The notes under the pieces are model-generated. The model was not told where the DNA came from and ran no database searches. It saw only the letters and a program-made list of their open reading frames with translations. Source: Omphalotus guepiniiformis (taxonomy: Eukaryota > Basidiomycota > Agaricomycetes > Agaricales > Omphalotaceae). From it: a stretch of DNA of 64,000 nt. The stretch is taken from NCBI GenBank assembly GCA_028554645.1, contig JAQOOI010000064.1, positions 1,426,001-1,490,000 on the forward strand, written 5' to 3'. This document shows, piece after piece, positions 25,354 through 36,593 of this stretch; within the stretch, counting starts at the first letter, position 1; each line of letters begins with the position of its first letter. Position numbers and translations under genes: made by a program.

Positions 25354-26085
25354 TTCGAGGGGAAACGCAGAGGTGGGAGAGACAACGGGAAAATCAGGAG
25401 GCGAAAGGCGGGAAGGAGAAACAGAGATGGGGGAGAAAAAAGGTACGATATGGGTATGAAAATGAAGCTAGGAAGTAGGAGAATCGATTGAAAAATATGA
25501 ATAGGAAGACAGAGACGATGGTGGACGAGAAGAGAGAAGGGCAAAAGGCTGAGAAGAGGTCGAGCAGGAGGAGGAGCAGCTACGATCTTGTGATCACTCT
25601 CAAACGGAAGTGCCAAACAAGAGCAAACCCAAAATGGGGAGACACCTGACTTGAAAATTTCCAAAGTTTTTTGTTCTGTAAGTATCTTTTTATTCGAGTG
25701 TTCCATAGATCTCTTATGCCTTTGCGATCTCTTATGCCATCATGCAGTATCGAATCTCTTGCTCTTCCTTTATCTTCGAATCATACCATGATATGAAGTC
25801 TTTTCCTAGGCTATGTGTGATGATCTCGACATCACTGCGGCTACAATCAGAGCTAGCCTGCCAACATGCTGATATTCTCGGATAACGCCGTTGATACGAG
25901 CGACTTTCATTATGATCTATTCAGACAGTCTTCTCAAATTGATGTCATGTATTGCTCCTGGCAGTCCTCAGCAGCGAACATCGAGACTTTGAAATGAAGC
26001 GACGAAATCATTGTCCGAGGTATGTACTGGATGTTGTCGTTGTCAGATTGAGACGTACACTTATAGAAGTACGGCATTCAGCCAA
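25354..26085. other. GSK-3 upstream region
   Basis: These 730 bases lie upstream of the GSK-3 start. Positions 25380-25580 are strongly purine-rich on the plus strand (pyrimidine-rich on the transcribed strand side of GSK-3), a usual feature of fungal promoters and 5' UTRs. Open frames through this tract are low-complexity by-products. Nothing else is seen. Confidence 0.45.
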
Positions 26086-26470
26086 GATGGTCCTCAATTT
26101 CGATTGGGAAAAGCAAGGTCGTTCTCTCGAAGAAGATCTAGCGCATCGAAACACGAATTGGCCTAGTTGTCATGCCAGGCAGCAACATGAGGCGTTAGAG
26201 AAAGGTGTAAGTCCTCGCAGCTCAAATGACCTTTACATACTTATGTGAAGCAGATACTATGTGGGCTTACTCCAGTTCTATGTACTGGAATATGAGGCTC
26301 CGAAAAATTCGGGCAACTTACCCGCCCAGCAGTGACTGTATGTTTCCTGTGATGAACTAACTTGCCCCACAGTGCACCATTTCTCAAGACGTGATGCAAC
26401 TAAATGGGTTGGAGGACGTTGAGCAGCTTCGAAATATCTATATTTGCGGCACCGTGTTGGATGGCTTCAC
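26086..26470 (+). CDS. Weak hypothetical gene, possibly a fragment
   Basis: A three-exon model starting ATGGTCCTCAATTTC joins in frame with plausible GT-AG introns (near 26207-26253 and 26339-26371) and gives roughly 110 residues, ending before TAG near 26470. Pieces such as QDVMQLNGLEDVEQLRN look protein-like. A further open stretch just after the stop (GNLPGYVGLICEALHGYK, 26470-26600) may belong to it, in which case the gene is either mis-spliced in my model or broken. I do not recognise a family. It could be a gene remnant or chance. Confidence 0.3.
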
Positions 26471-27108
26471 CCGTTGTTCTTAGCAGATGGGAACTTGCCT
26501 GGATATGTGGGCCTCATATGTGAAGCATTGCATGGATACAAGAGGCCGCTTAAACAAGTCGTGGCGTCATTCGAACGGAATTGGCGGTTTTCTTTCCTAA
26601 TCCAAGTAATGCGTCTCAGGCTTTTGGCCTCCTGGATCTTCTACTTCCACCGCATGAGACAGGCTGGCCCACGTTCTCGGCCCATTGAATACTTGGTAAG
26701 ATTAGCATTGGAAGTAGGTGAGGCAGACGGAGGCGAGCGGCCTGTACCTCCTTTTTCATAATACTATCAGAATTGGGGTGAAGGGTGTACACACTCCAAA
26801 AAGTTTCTGTTGCCCGGAGACCAGCATCCCGAGCACGGCTGTTGTGCGATAGTTAAGTAGAACGCGGGGGAAGAATACAAAGTATTAGTATGTAAAAGAA
26901 AGAGTCGCATTACCGGCTAAGAAAAATCTTATTACCGTCGGTAAACGTACTTCGAAGATCATTGATTCATGGGACACGGTTTTCATTTGCTCTTTCATCG
27001 ATGATCAAGTAGAGTACCACCTTTACCGTGACCGCTTCCTTTTCTCAAGTCCTATTTAAATGCCCTCTCAACTGCATATCTCCAGTTTCTTCCCCTCTCA
27101 CCCTTCTC
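26471..27108. other. Intergenic, upstream of the MFS gene
   Basis: Apart from the open stretch at 26470-26760 mentioned with the hypothetical gene, I see no supported feature. The segment near 27010-27108 is pyrimidine-rich and fits a 5' UTR for the transporter. Confidence 0.4.
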
Positions 27109-29333
27109 ATGCTGCCGTCTAGCTCCAGTAGTTCTGGACATGAACCCGAGCACAGCTGCGAGTCTAACAGTGTACCAAAAGAGTCTACTGCCTGTTCTAG
27201 CACCGGAACTGAAGAGAAGATAGAAAGTGCACTCACTCGCAAATATTGTGGCAGCGGCACTCAGGATGACCCTTATATTGTTGATTGGGACACAGACGAC
27301 CCAGAAAACCCGTATAATTGGTCAAAGGCGCGCAAGTGGCTCATTACGACGCAGGTTTGATATCTGATCGTAATAACACTGTCGTCTGTGCTACTGAACA
27401 CGTTGTACTAATAGCTTGCGCTATGCACATTCACCGTGTCCTTCAGTAGCAGTTCCTATAGCGGCGGATTAGAGCAAATAACTCACGACCTCGATGTTTC
27501 GGATGAGCTAGCCGTTTTGGGCATCTCGTTATACGTTCTGGGGTTTGCACTGGGGTATGTCAGGAAATGATGTTACTGGTGTTGCTCTCTCAGCAGACCT
27601 CTTACCGTAGGCCACTGTTATTTGCTCCGATGGGTGAAGTTTGTGTTTTTTCTTTCTCGAATGTCCATCTGTCTGTTGACTGCTAGTTCATTCACGTCTA
27701 GATGTTCGGTCGAGTGAGTTTTAACCTTGGATCACGGGATCGTGCTGCGTTTTGAATCAGGGTTACATCTCAGCGCATCGTGTTTCTTATTACTGTTGGC
27801 CTTTACACTCCTCTCCACATCGGCGGAAGTTTAGGTCGCAATTTAGCAACGCTCCTTGCCGTTCGACTCTTGACGGGTATCTTTGGTGCTTCTCGTGAGC
27901 ATTAGTTCCCTAACCATTCCTGGCCGGTCTAGATTTGACTTCGTTTATGAAACAGCTCTCACCAACGCTGGTGGTACAGTGTCTGACATATTTAACGCTA
28001 GAGAGAGGGGCGTTGCATCAGCAATATATGCTGCAGTTCCCTTCTTAGGCCCAGGTGAGGAATCTTTCTAACCGTTTGGCAACTAAACTTATTCATGTCT
28101 TCTGGCAGTAATCGGGCCAATAGTTGGAGGCTTTGTAGCTGACTCCTCATTAGGATGGCACTTCAACTTTTGGCTTATGTTTCTTCTCAGCGCCTTTAGC
28201 TTGGTTCTGGGTTTCTTCGTTGCACCCGAAACAGTACGTCACATCCAGTTTTACCTGAGCGCTTCTCAAGCAATGGTACCAGTATGCTCCTGTGTTATTG
28301 CGCTGGCGTGCCGCAAAACTTGTCAAACTCTCAAATGGCACCGTGGCGTATTCTTCAAAATACGATCTTCATCGTTCAACCTCCTTCTTGCGGATTATGC
28401 GTACAAATTTAAGCAGGCCGTTCAGTCAGTCGTGTTTATGCATCCTCGTCAGCTTGATTTCAACGTCAAATGTTACAGTTTTTATGGCCACCGAACCCAT
28501 CGTACTGTTTCTAGCCATTTATATATCAGTGGTATATGGAACCCTTTATGCTCTGTTCTCGGCCTTTCCAATCGTGTTTGAAACCCATAGAGGATGGTCG
28601 GCGGGTCAAGGAGGTCTTGCTTTCCTCGGAGTCGGCGCTGGGATTTCCGTTGGAACTTGTACTTCATCTTTGCAAAACAGGCTCTACCGGAAGGCAATGG
28701 ACAGGAGTCCTGACGGATGTGCACCTCCTGAAGCGTAATTCAACCTGCCTCTTGACCATCTTACGCGTGTTAATGACCTTGCTCTAGTCGATTGCATATG
28801 GCAATGGTCGGCGCTGTTCTAATTCCAATCGGCCTTTTCTGGTTTGCTTGGTAAAAACAACGGTCATTTGTGCTACCATTGTACTCATAAAATGTACTAT
28901 GCCAGGACTGCTGATCCATCAGTGCATTGGATTGCACCCATTTTGGCCGGTTTTCCTTTCGGTCAGGGCGTGTGTCAGATTCTACAAAGCTCTACTGCTT
29001 ATCTCATGGACGCGTACGATTTGTATTTTGCAAGTGCAATTGCCGCCACAGTTGTCCTACGATCTATTTTCGCGGCAATATTTCCTCTCGTTGCGCCAAC
29101 GATGTTTGACAATCTGGGAGATGCGTGGGGCATGTCCATCTTCGGTTTCCTTGGGTTTGCTTGTACACCTATCCCTTTTCTGTTCTGGGTCAGTCCTCCT
29201 TGTCAGAGATCTTTTTGCGACAATGGCCGACGCGTTATTAATGCCTCTTGATCAGAAACATGGAAAATGGATTCGCAGCAAATCCCAGTATGCTTACAAG
29301 GAGCCCGTTCTCGACATTCCCTATTCTAACTGA
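27109..29333 (+). CDS. MFS transporter, drug:H+ antiporter (DHA1) type
   Basis: A plasma-membrane permease, probably exporting drugs, polyamines or small metabolites. A charged cytosolic leader ends in DDPENPYNWSKARKW, the usual entry to the first membrane helix of this family. About twelve hydrophobic helices follow. Conserved pieces are LGFALGPLLFAPMGE then MFGRRIVFL across two introns, GFFGASPLTNAGG-like LTGIFGASPLTNAGGTVSD, GPVIGPIVGGF, and RPFIFMATEPIVLFL after a 55-base intron. All exons join in frame with GT-AG introns, and the protein ends KEPVLDIPYSN, so the gene looks intact at about 530 residues. Start chosen at 27109, the first ATG of the frame after the pyrimidine tract; 27028 is a longer alternative. 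Substrate cannot be told. Confidence 0.9.
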
Positions 29334-29649
29334 TCACCGCGGGAAGAGTGCGCCATCTATCGCATGATAACGACTTAACGGACTTAGCTAACGTCTACCA
29401 GGACATCTGTGTCATGTATGCCTTCAATGGATTTGGGGGGAAAATATCACTATACATGCGGGGTTCGCACATCATGCAGTCTGATATATATATAGTAATC
29501 GCAAGACTATGCAACGAAACGTTCTATTCACGAACAAAAGAATACGGATCCGGTCGAGGCCAAGTTAGCTTTGGGGAAAATTCCACAAACCGTCTGCGAG
29601 AGAATACTCCCCCCGTAATGATATCCTTCTCCCGCTCTTGTCGGAAAAT
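29334..29649. other. Convergent intergenic spacer
   Basis: These 316 bases lie between the stop codons of the transporter and ribonuclease Z genes. It must carry both 3' UTRs. No other signal is seen. Confidence 0.5.
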
Positions 29650-31330
29650 CTACTTTCTTCGCTTCCTTGGAACTTTCTCACTCTGACTCCCCGAAGACTC
29701 CGCCTTCCAGCGTGCTTGAAATACTTGACTTTGTTGTTGTCTGTAACCGCCAGCAATATCACTACGTTGTGAATTGGGGTTTGCCCATGTATTCGATGCC
29801 GTGGGATACGAGGCAATTCTAGATGGATATGTGTGCGGAGTATGAGGTTGGCCGAGCTGCCCGTCTTGTTGAGAGGACACTTCTGAGTCTGGAGCAGGGA
29901 CTACAACCCGCATAAAATCCCATGCTGCTCGGGCGCTTCCCATACCCCATGCTGTACTTGCTTGTTGCTCGATTTCTGCTATGACGTTTGCGCGAAGGTC
30001 TTGCAACACTCTCCTTTCATTCGAATGTGGTGCGGGGAATCTTTTGAAGAAGTAAGATGACGAGAACAAAGGTGATAAATGATGAAACAGAGCGAATGAT
30101 CCGGTCAAACATGCACTTTTATGCGAAGTGTTCTTTAGAAGGCTTACATACCTCGATCCGATGTGATTCAAGACAAGCTTCTGAGCCCCGATCGCCCTCG
30201 CAAATACTCCAGCCTTCTGAGGGGTGGAGTGGCCTCTTGCCAGCGCCTTTTCATTTACTGTTTCAACAGACCGTTTTGCTTTCGGATCAATTTCCTGGGG
30301 AATATACGCATCGGTGGCCTCATGAATCAGAAGAGACGGCGGGGGGTTGATACACAAGGGGATGATAGTAGAAGAATCATGTGTATCTCCAAGAACGACT
30401 ATTTTGCGAGAGGGTTCTACGGTCTCACGAAACACGTAGCCTAGACAAGGATCTTTGGCGGTGTAAAGATATGATACAATATGGAACATGAAAATGGACA
30501 CACCTCTGTGTGATATAGGACCCACATCTACTGAGATAGGACCAAATGCGCCGGTATCTTGTGTGATGTCCCTCCAAAAGCCATCTTCAGGAGAGCATAT
30601 TATGTCTTTACCCGCAGCCTCATTGACGTGCATGACTTCCTCTTCACAAGAAGTCGGCTCATCTTCGTTGGTAAGAAGTTCATGTACCGTGTATTTATCG
30701 GCCATCTTGGTGAAAGTCATCTTGAGGATACTGCGAACAAAGGTTCGGATGCCTGCAGGACCATAAATTTCTATGGCTGGATACTGGGAAACATTCAAGC
30801 CAATCTAACAACTTTCAAGGAGGAAAGACTCACAGGTTTACGGAGCGCAGCGAGCTGGGGAGCATCCTGACCGACCGGTGGAGGAAACAGGACGTTTCGA
30901 AGTATAGGTATTATTCCCAGAACATGATCAGCTATGATATGCGGCGTAAGGGCAATACCGTCTTACAGACGAGTATGTTGTAGTCACCATGCATGTGGGT
31001 CACGAAAATCTTCTTGACTTGCGTTACGCGAGGATTGGAGCGATCAGGCGCCCAAGGTTGGAGGTGAAACTGGCGAAGGGTTCCTTCTCCGCAATCGACC
31101 ACTAATGCACTAGGAACATTAGAAATGAACGCAACAAAAAACCGCGCGCACTCCAAAGAGAACCGTTCTTTAGGCCTAGGTCAACTAGCAGAGAAGAGCA
31201 ATTGCGAGAAAGACTAGGGCCACCGCCACTCGAAGTGCCTGGATAGAAAGCGAGGTCATTGTTTCTATTCTGCCTGAAACGGAAGACATATATATGTACC
31301 GAGAAATGTTACAGACATTGCACGCGACAT
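29650..31330 (-). CDS. Ribonuclease Z, short form (tRNA 3' processing)
   Basis: RNase Z cuts the 3' trailer from tRNA precursors. It is a metallo-beta-lactamase-fold enzyme. From 31330 the start is [12 protein letters not shown], continuing [29 protein letters not shown], then the zinc motif as THMHADHVLG (joined across an intron at about 31000-30935). [13 protein letters not shown] and the later DTHDSS and HEATDA supply further conserved residues. The C-terminus is a Gln/Arg-rich, basic extension ending PRKRRK. Introns are frequent. In-frame Met codons at 31417 and 31318 are alternatives; the longer one would add a Ser/Arg-rich leader that looks like a mitochondrial signal. Length is about 420 residues, short-form (ELAC1-like) core. 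Confidence 0.88.
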
Positions 31331-31528
31331 CTCGTAGGCAGAAAGGGTAATCTTGGAAAACACAGGACGAAAAGTGGAAATGTGGCGCACAGACTGAAGG
31401 GAACCTGTGAATATCATGGAGTCACGAGGCGAAAGAGTTGTTTGGCTGTTTGTCAGCCAAGTTGGAGAATTAAATTTCTTAATTGGGTCTTTATACCTAA
31501 CCCTCATTTCTAGCTTCACTCATTCGCT
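31331..31528. promoter_or_regulatory. Divergent promoter, ribonuclease Z / Ser-Pro-rich protein
   Basis: About 200 bases separate the two start codons. If the upstream RNase Z start at 31417 is used, only 111 bases remain. No distinctive element is recognised. Confidence 0.4.
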
Positions 31529-32890
31529 ATGTCTGCCGCTCTTTCCAGTTCTTTCTTTTCTCCAACAGAATCAATCTACCCTCTCACAATGCCTAATGTC
31601 TTTGTTACTCCACCTGAAGAAGATTGTGATCCTCCTTTCTGCTGCTTTGACGCTGCACAGCCCCTCGAACGCGAAGAACCTACTCAGGACGACCTTGAAG
31701 GGCCTGGCTCAGCTCTTGATATCATCTCTCAAATCACTCAGAATTCCTCTCCTGTATTCTGTCGCGATGCCCACTCAGACGTGATGTTGTCAATGAGAAG
31801 TAGCGGTTCCCGTTCTACCACTGATGTCTCGACTGGCGGGGACGAATATGGCGAATCTGGTCGGGATATCACCATCAGAGAGGGAAATCTTCCAGGAGAT
31901 GACTCGGAGATCATCGAAGTAGTAAAGGTCAAACGCCATAACGAACGAGGACGCTCTGTCATCCCGCCTTCCAAACCCACTTCTTCCTCCGTTTCCGCTG
32001 TTCCACGTCCGAGATCTTTCAAACTCAGGGCGTCCAAGGCATTTAGCTCCATAAGAAATGTAGGCCGTTCTGCGTCTCGGAATAGGAAAGGTAGCGAGGT
32101 CGTGGACGAGGCAATAGCTTCTAGCTCAGCGCCTGAGCTTTCATCGCGCGCTCCCAGCCCCTTGTCGCGGAGGGGTTCCCTGATATTGTCCTCCATGTTC
32201 AGCCATACAAGTGCTCACAACTCTCGACCGTCTTCTGAGCCCTGTGAAAATATCGTTTCTCCGTTGCCTCTCTCAGCAACATCATCTGTCTCTCGAGCGA
32301 CCGAGGTTCACACTCCTTCCTATGCGGAGATGCAGAATTTTGTCCCGCCCGCATACACCGAAGACGACGGCGAGATTGAAATGACTCCTCGTGCTCCTCG
32401 TCATGCCCTCAGCGTCCGCTCCCCTTCCCCAACGCCAGGATCCTCCAAACTGAACCGTCGCCGCTTCTCTGTTCTCAATCTGTTTTCCGCTTCTAAAGAA
32501 ATGGCTTCATCTCAGCCTACCATTGTCACTTCTTCCACTTCAAGTCTCCCTGCCTTGTCGCAAGACTCTTTGGACCCTTTTACAACGGATTCATCTGAGT
32601 CGTCCGTCCCTACAACTCCTGTTGATGACGATGACATCTTCCCTGCCGGTCGAACTGGTCGATCACTCCTTAGGAGATTACCCTCTTTCACCAAGGGTAC
32701 ACGACAGAAGGCACAGGACTTTTCATCAATACCACCTTTGCCCTCTACGTCCGTCGATCGCGCCATTTCCAAGACTAACAACCTTGAGCATGAGCCGTTG
32801 ATAACTGACGATCACGAGCTAAGCTTTGGTGAATTGCGTTTGGATTCTCTACATTTTGACGAACTCAGTTTTGATGCGAATCGGTTTTGA
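31529..32890 (+). CDS. Ser/Pro-rich hypothetical protein, 453 aa
   Basis: A single uninterrupted exon of 453 codons. The protein is mostly disordered in appearance, rich in Ser, Pro, Arg and acidic runs, with many SP/TP and RxxS sites, consistent with phosphorylation. No catalytic domain or membrane segment is visible. A short WW/arrestin-like PPAYTEDD motif occurs in the middle (about residue 275). The C-terminus is strikingly regular: HELSFGELRLDSLHF then DELSFDANRF, an alternating hydrophobic-acidic repeat that may be a docking motif. I do not recognise a family. The neighbours give no clue to function. Confidence 0.75.
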   Translation: MSAALSSSFFSPTESIYPLTMPNVFVTPPEEDCDPPFCCFDAAQPLEREEPTQDDLEGPGSALDIISQITQNSSPVFCRDAHSDVMLSMRSSGSRSTTDVSTGGDEYGESGRDITIREGNLPGDDSEIIEVVKVKRHNERGRSVIPPSKPTSSSVSAVPRPRSFKLRASKAFSSIRNVGRSASRNRKGSEVVDEAIASSSAPELSSRAPSPLSRRGSLILSSMFSHTSAHNSRPSSEPCENIVSPLPLSATSSVSRATEVHTPSYAEMQNFVPPAYTEDDGEIEMTPRAPRHALSVRSPSPTPGSSKLNRRRFSVLNLFSASKEMASSQPTIVTSSTSSLPALSQDSLDPFTTDSSESSVPTTPVDDDDIFPAGRTGRSLLRRLPSFTKGTRQKAQDFSSIPPLPSTSVDRAISKTNNLEHEPLITDDHELSFGELRLDSLHFDELSFDANRF

Positions 32891-33131
32891 GTGTAACACC
32901 TTGTACGTTCTTATTATATTTTCCCCATTCTTGAGGAGTTTCCTCTGGCCATGTTGCATCTTTTGGTGCTCACGATTTCATTCTTATACATACTTGATTT
33001 TCTGCACGCCGCATTTGCCTGCATACAACTACTGGACCCACATACCACGACATTGCATCGTTACATGGAATGTTCAATGAACTTACTGCTTGCTTGTCTT
33101 CGTCTGACTGGAATTCATGGTTCTGACGGAC
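32891..33131. other. Convergent intergenic spacer
   Basis: About 240 AT-rich bases between convergent genes. No further feature is seen. Confidence 0.5.
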
Positions 33132-36100
33132 TCATAGAGAGGCAGCATTTGTAAATTCAGCTACAACAAAAGCATTGGTATCTACAGCCTCATCAATATT
33201 TTTCAGTGATGACTAAACATAAATCAATATGGTGTATAACAAGGTCAGGAAATGGACACTCACTTAAAGTAACCAATGACGTCCAACCAGTGAACGGATG
33301 GCTGAAGGAATTTGTCAATCAGTTCGAGTATAGACAAAAAGTAACCCACCTGCGCCGGCCCTCGCCAGTAATAGCATCGTATTGCTCCCAAACGTACCCG
33401 GTACGCTCATATTCCTGGAAAGATAGTCAGGGCTGGACATAAAGAAGCACAACTAAGGCCTACCTTGAATACGTTGTCAATGACATTTTTTCTGAGTTCC
33501 TTGTAGATCTCCTGCGCGCGCGCCTGATACGGCCCTTCCTGAGCCCCGTATGTCTTATACAGTGCTCCTAGAGCGAGATAATTCATTGGCATCCAGATAG
33601 GGCCCTTCCAGTAGTCCTCTCCTGTACCAAACTCTGGATGAGAAGCAGAAAGACTGCGAAGACCGTATTTCGACCAAAGATGCTCTGGATCTCGCACGAG
33701 ATCGAGAATGGCACCCAAGTGAGGAGAAGATGGCAGAAGTAGAGAAAGGATGAACGGGAAAATAGAGAGGTAGCCCTTGTGGCACACATGGTAAGACTCA
33801 TCTAAACAAACTATGAATGAACATATAGCAAGTCGGGTGGCAGAAAGGATTTACCGTCATCATCCACGTTCACGTCACAATACATCTGATTCTCTTCGTT
33901 CCAGTGAAGATCTATAGTGGCCAGTTAAGACGCACACACAAAGACGAAGCAAGTCACGAACCTTCTAGATTGTCCAAAATTGCCTTTTCTATCTCGCCAT
34001 ACGATATTGCGTCGTCAGCCTCTCCAACGAAGCCTGATATTTCTTTCATGGTCCTTGTGAAAAACGCCATCCACGACATCAAATCCAAGTGTAGCTCGCC
34101 GGCATGGGGAGGTCCTCGGGGATAATCGTCCATCCCACTAGTGAGGACATGAAGCTCAGACCTTCCTCTCCATCGGTAGGCCTCAGTGCGGGATCGGGCC
34201 TTACGGGCATACTGTTTGATCTGGCCCCGCTGAGTGCGACGGAACCAATCATAGTGTCTCTTTAAGGGCTTATAGATTGATTTGAGGAACGTGAGTGCCG
34301 CTTCCGGCTCCAAGACGCGGCTCTCAGATTCAGCGTCGACACTAGATAAGGGTATTTGAGGAGTTCCCATACCAAAATCCATACCGAGATCTGCATCTGA
34401 AGGGCCGCCTGAGGCAGCTTTGATACGACCAATGAATGCAGTAACAGCTATAGTCAGTGTAGGAGGGTTGGCATAATTAGGAACTTGAGTCTGGAATTCT
34501 TGCGGTACCTGTTGAAAAGTGAGTAATAAAGCATAGAGCAGCGGAACAGTGATACCAACTTTGCTTCGAGCTTCTTCGCCAAGGATTTGTTCGCGTGCCA
34601 CCCATCCTTCGTCGTCAATGAGGTTGATCCAATCTTTGAGAATTTCAAGACTAGAAAAAGGAGTTAGGCAAATTGACAATCATCATAAACAACAGGTAAC
34701 CTGAAATCATTATCCCAAGCGCCAATGTGAAGGAGATGAAACCCTTCGTCCCTGCATTCACATGTTGAGCACATCATCTAGACGGCCGGAGAAACATTAC
34801 CAGTAAAACCCTCGGGGAAAGAAACTTCGGCTCGGAGTCGCAGTGAGTAGTGCCCTCGGCTCCGTAAGCCTTGGCCCTTTGACCTCATCGCCATTCGAGT
34901 TTTCATTAGAATCCTCGTCTTCATCCCACTCATATGAGAACTTCTCGTTCACGATAGATGTGCCGTAGAAATAACCAACGCCTCCCAGAAGGTTTGACGT
35001 GATGGCCTTAGAGAATGCTTCCAGAGCCTTTTGATTGTCTGAGTCGAGATCTGGTGGAGTAGGGAATGTGGATCGAAAGCGCCGGTCGAAAGATGCAGTC
35101 AAGGCCGGAATGCCCTCGTCAAGCGTCAATGCTGAATATTGGGTATGAGATTAAAAACCAACCGCGATGTGCCAAGAAAACTCACAGCTTAGTTTCTGTT
35201 TGGAGCTAGCACTTTCGAAGAACACGTCAAACTGAAACTCCCCGTCAAAGGATTTTTGAACAGCATATAGATTGCTACCAGTATAAACTTCATCTGAAAG
35301 TTGAAGAACAAATGATGGGTCGGGAGGCCCAATAGCTGGATCTCGGTATGGCGCGATGATATCTTGCGCGCGCTTCAACAGCGTTTGCATTATCACCTCT
35401 TATGAATGTGGAATTAGTCTTGCGTCCACTAAGAATATGTGATCCTGGATCACCTTTCGCCTGCCACATCTGACCTGGAGGTACTGGTTGACCCATGAAA
35501 TGCGTCTTTCCAATCCGCTTTTCAAAGACACGAGAATGAGGGCCATCAGTCACTGCAACATTGTCGGGGCCTGCGCACATTTCATTACTCGTAAGATAGA
35601 GACAGATAAATTTCTCACCATCAACAAGTCTAATAGTGAAGTCGTCCAGTTCGGGTGTTGATCCTGTAAATTTCACTTCGCCTTCCAAGCCCTATAAATC
35701 GAATGGCTGTCAATGAAGTTGCAACGCATTTCGGAAGTCATACATTCTCGTCCTCGTCTGTTTCCATGTCAAGTCCACCAATACCCTCCAGACCAAAATA
35801 GAATATTACCGATGGTCGCGATGGATATACTAGAGCCGTCCGTTAGTATGTAAGTGAAACGCGAAGAATCAACGCACAAGGATCCAAAGGTTCCCCTTTG
35901 ATTCTTGCAGCCCAGCTGCCTCCATGATCACCACCGGGAACTTTCAAGAACTCGGTGGTTAACTGCACATTATTGAGTTTGTCTTTGATTATCTGAGTTC
36001 CACCTTCACGAGGATCGTACTTGGTCCAAGTATAAGACTGCAGTTGGTCGCCCTGGTCACAAGTATGGCGAGAACCTAAAGAGATAACGTGTAGCCACCA

Positions 36101-36309
36101 GCACTGCCAACTCTAAGGATTTACTGACGACTTATAGATGCATAGTCTTGGGTACCAAACCATATCATACCAGTCATAAGCGACTGAGGAATCCTTGGGC
36201 GAAGACCGAAGTATAAGTTTGGGCGATATGGACCCCATAGAAGGGTGTCATTTATCTGCGAGGTCGAAACTGCCGATGCCAGAGACAGCAGCAGGAGCCA
36301 TGGCTGCAT
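33132..36309 (-). CDS. Mannosyl-oligosaccharide glucosidase I (GH63)
   Basis: Glucosidase I removes the outermost glucose from the N-glycan precursor just after its transfer to protein in the ER. The start at 36309 gives a signal/anchor (MQPWLLLLSLASAVS) followed by the family's opening WGPYRPNLYFGLRPR and SLMTGMIWFG. Further on are GVGYFYGTSIV, LDLMSWMAFF, and near the end the catalytic-domain motifs GEDYWKGPIWMPMNYLAL, YVWEQYDAITGEG and HPFTGWTSLV. About a dozen short introns. I place a last intron at about 33160-33267 so that the protein ends in TEFTNAASL with stop TGA at 33132; without it the frame ends near 33204. Length about 800 residues, as expected. Confidence 0.93.
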
Positions 36310-36593
36310 CGTTACTGGTCAAGTTGTTATACATAACTTTCCCTGCGCGTCCGCGGGACGTGGCACCTTCTTTTCTCCACGTGACTGAAGCAGTGCCACT
36401 GCCGTGGCGGTCGGTGATGTGCTTAACACAGGTGAGCATTTTACTTTATTTCTACAGCTTTCTTGTCAGGCGACATACTGTCCTGGATCCCTATCAATAT
36501 GACGAGGAGTAAAGCCGCGACTCGACCCAGCCATATAAAGAGCTGAATCGTTTCAAGAAGCCTCTACTTTCCCATTTACGATCATACTTCAAC
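36310..36593. promoter_or_regulatory. Divergent promoter, glucosidase I / SPFH protein
   Basis: 284 bases separate the two start codons. A possible TATA-like ATATAAAG lies at about 36533-36540, some 60 bases before the SPFH gene start. The rest shows no recognised motif. Confidence 0.4.

Noticed and set aside
25332..25706. Minus-strand frame upstream of GSK-3 with many Leu, Pro, Phe
   Set aside because: It comes from a long pyrimidine tract in the promoter/5' UTR; composition is low complexity and no splice or family signal supports it.
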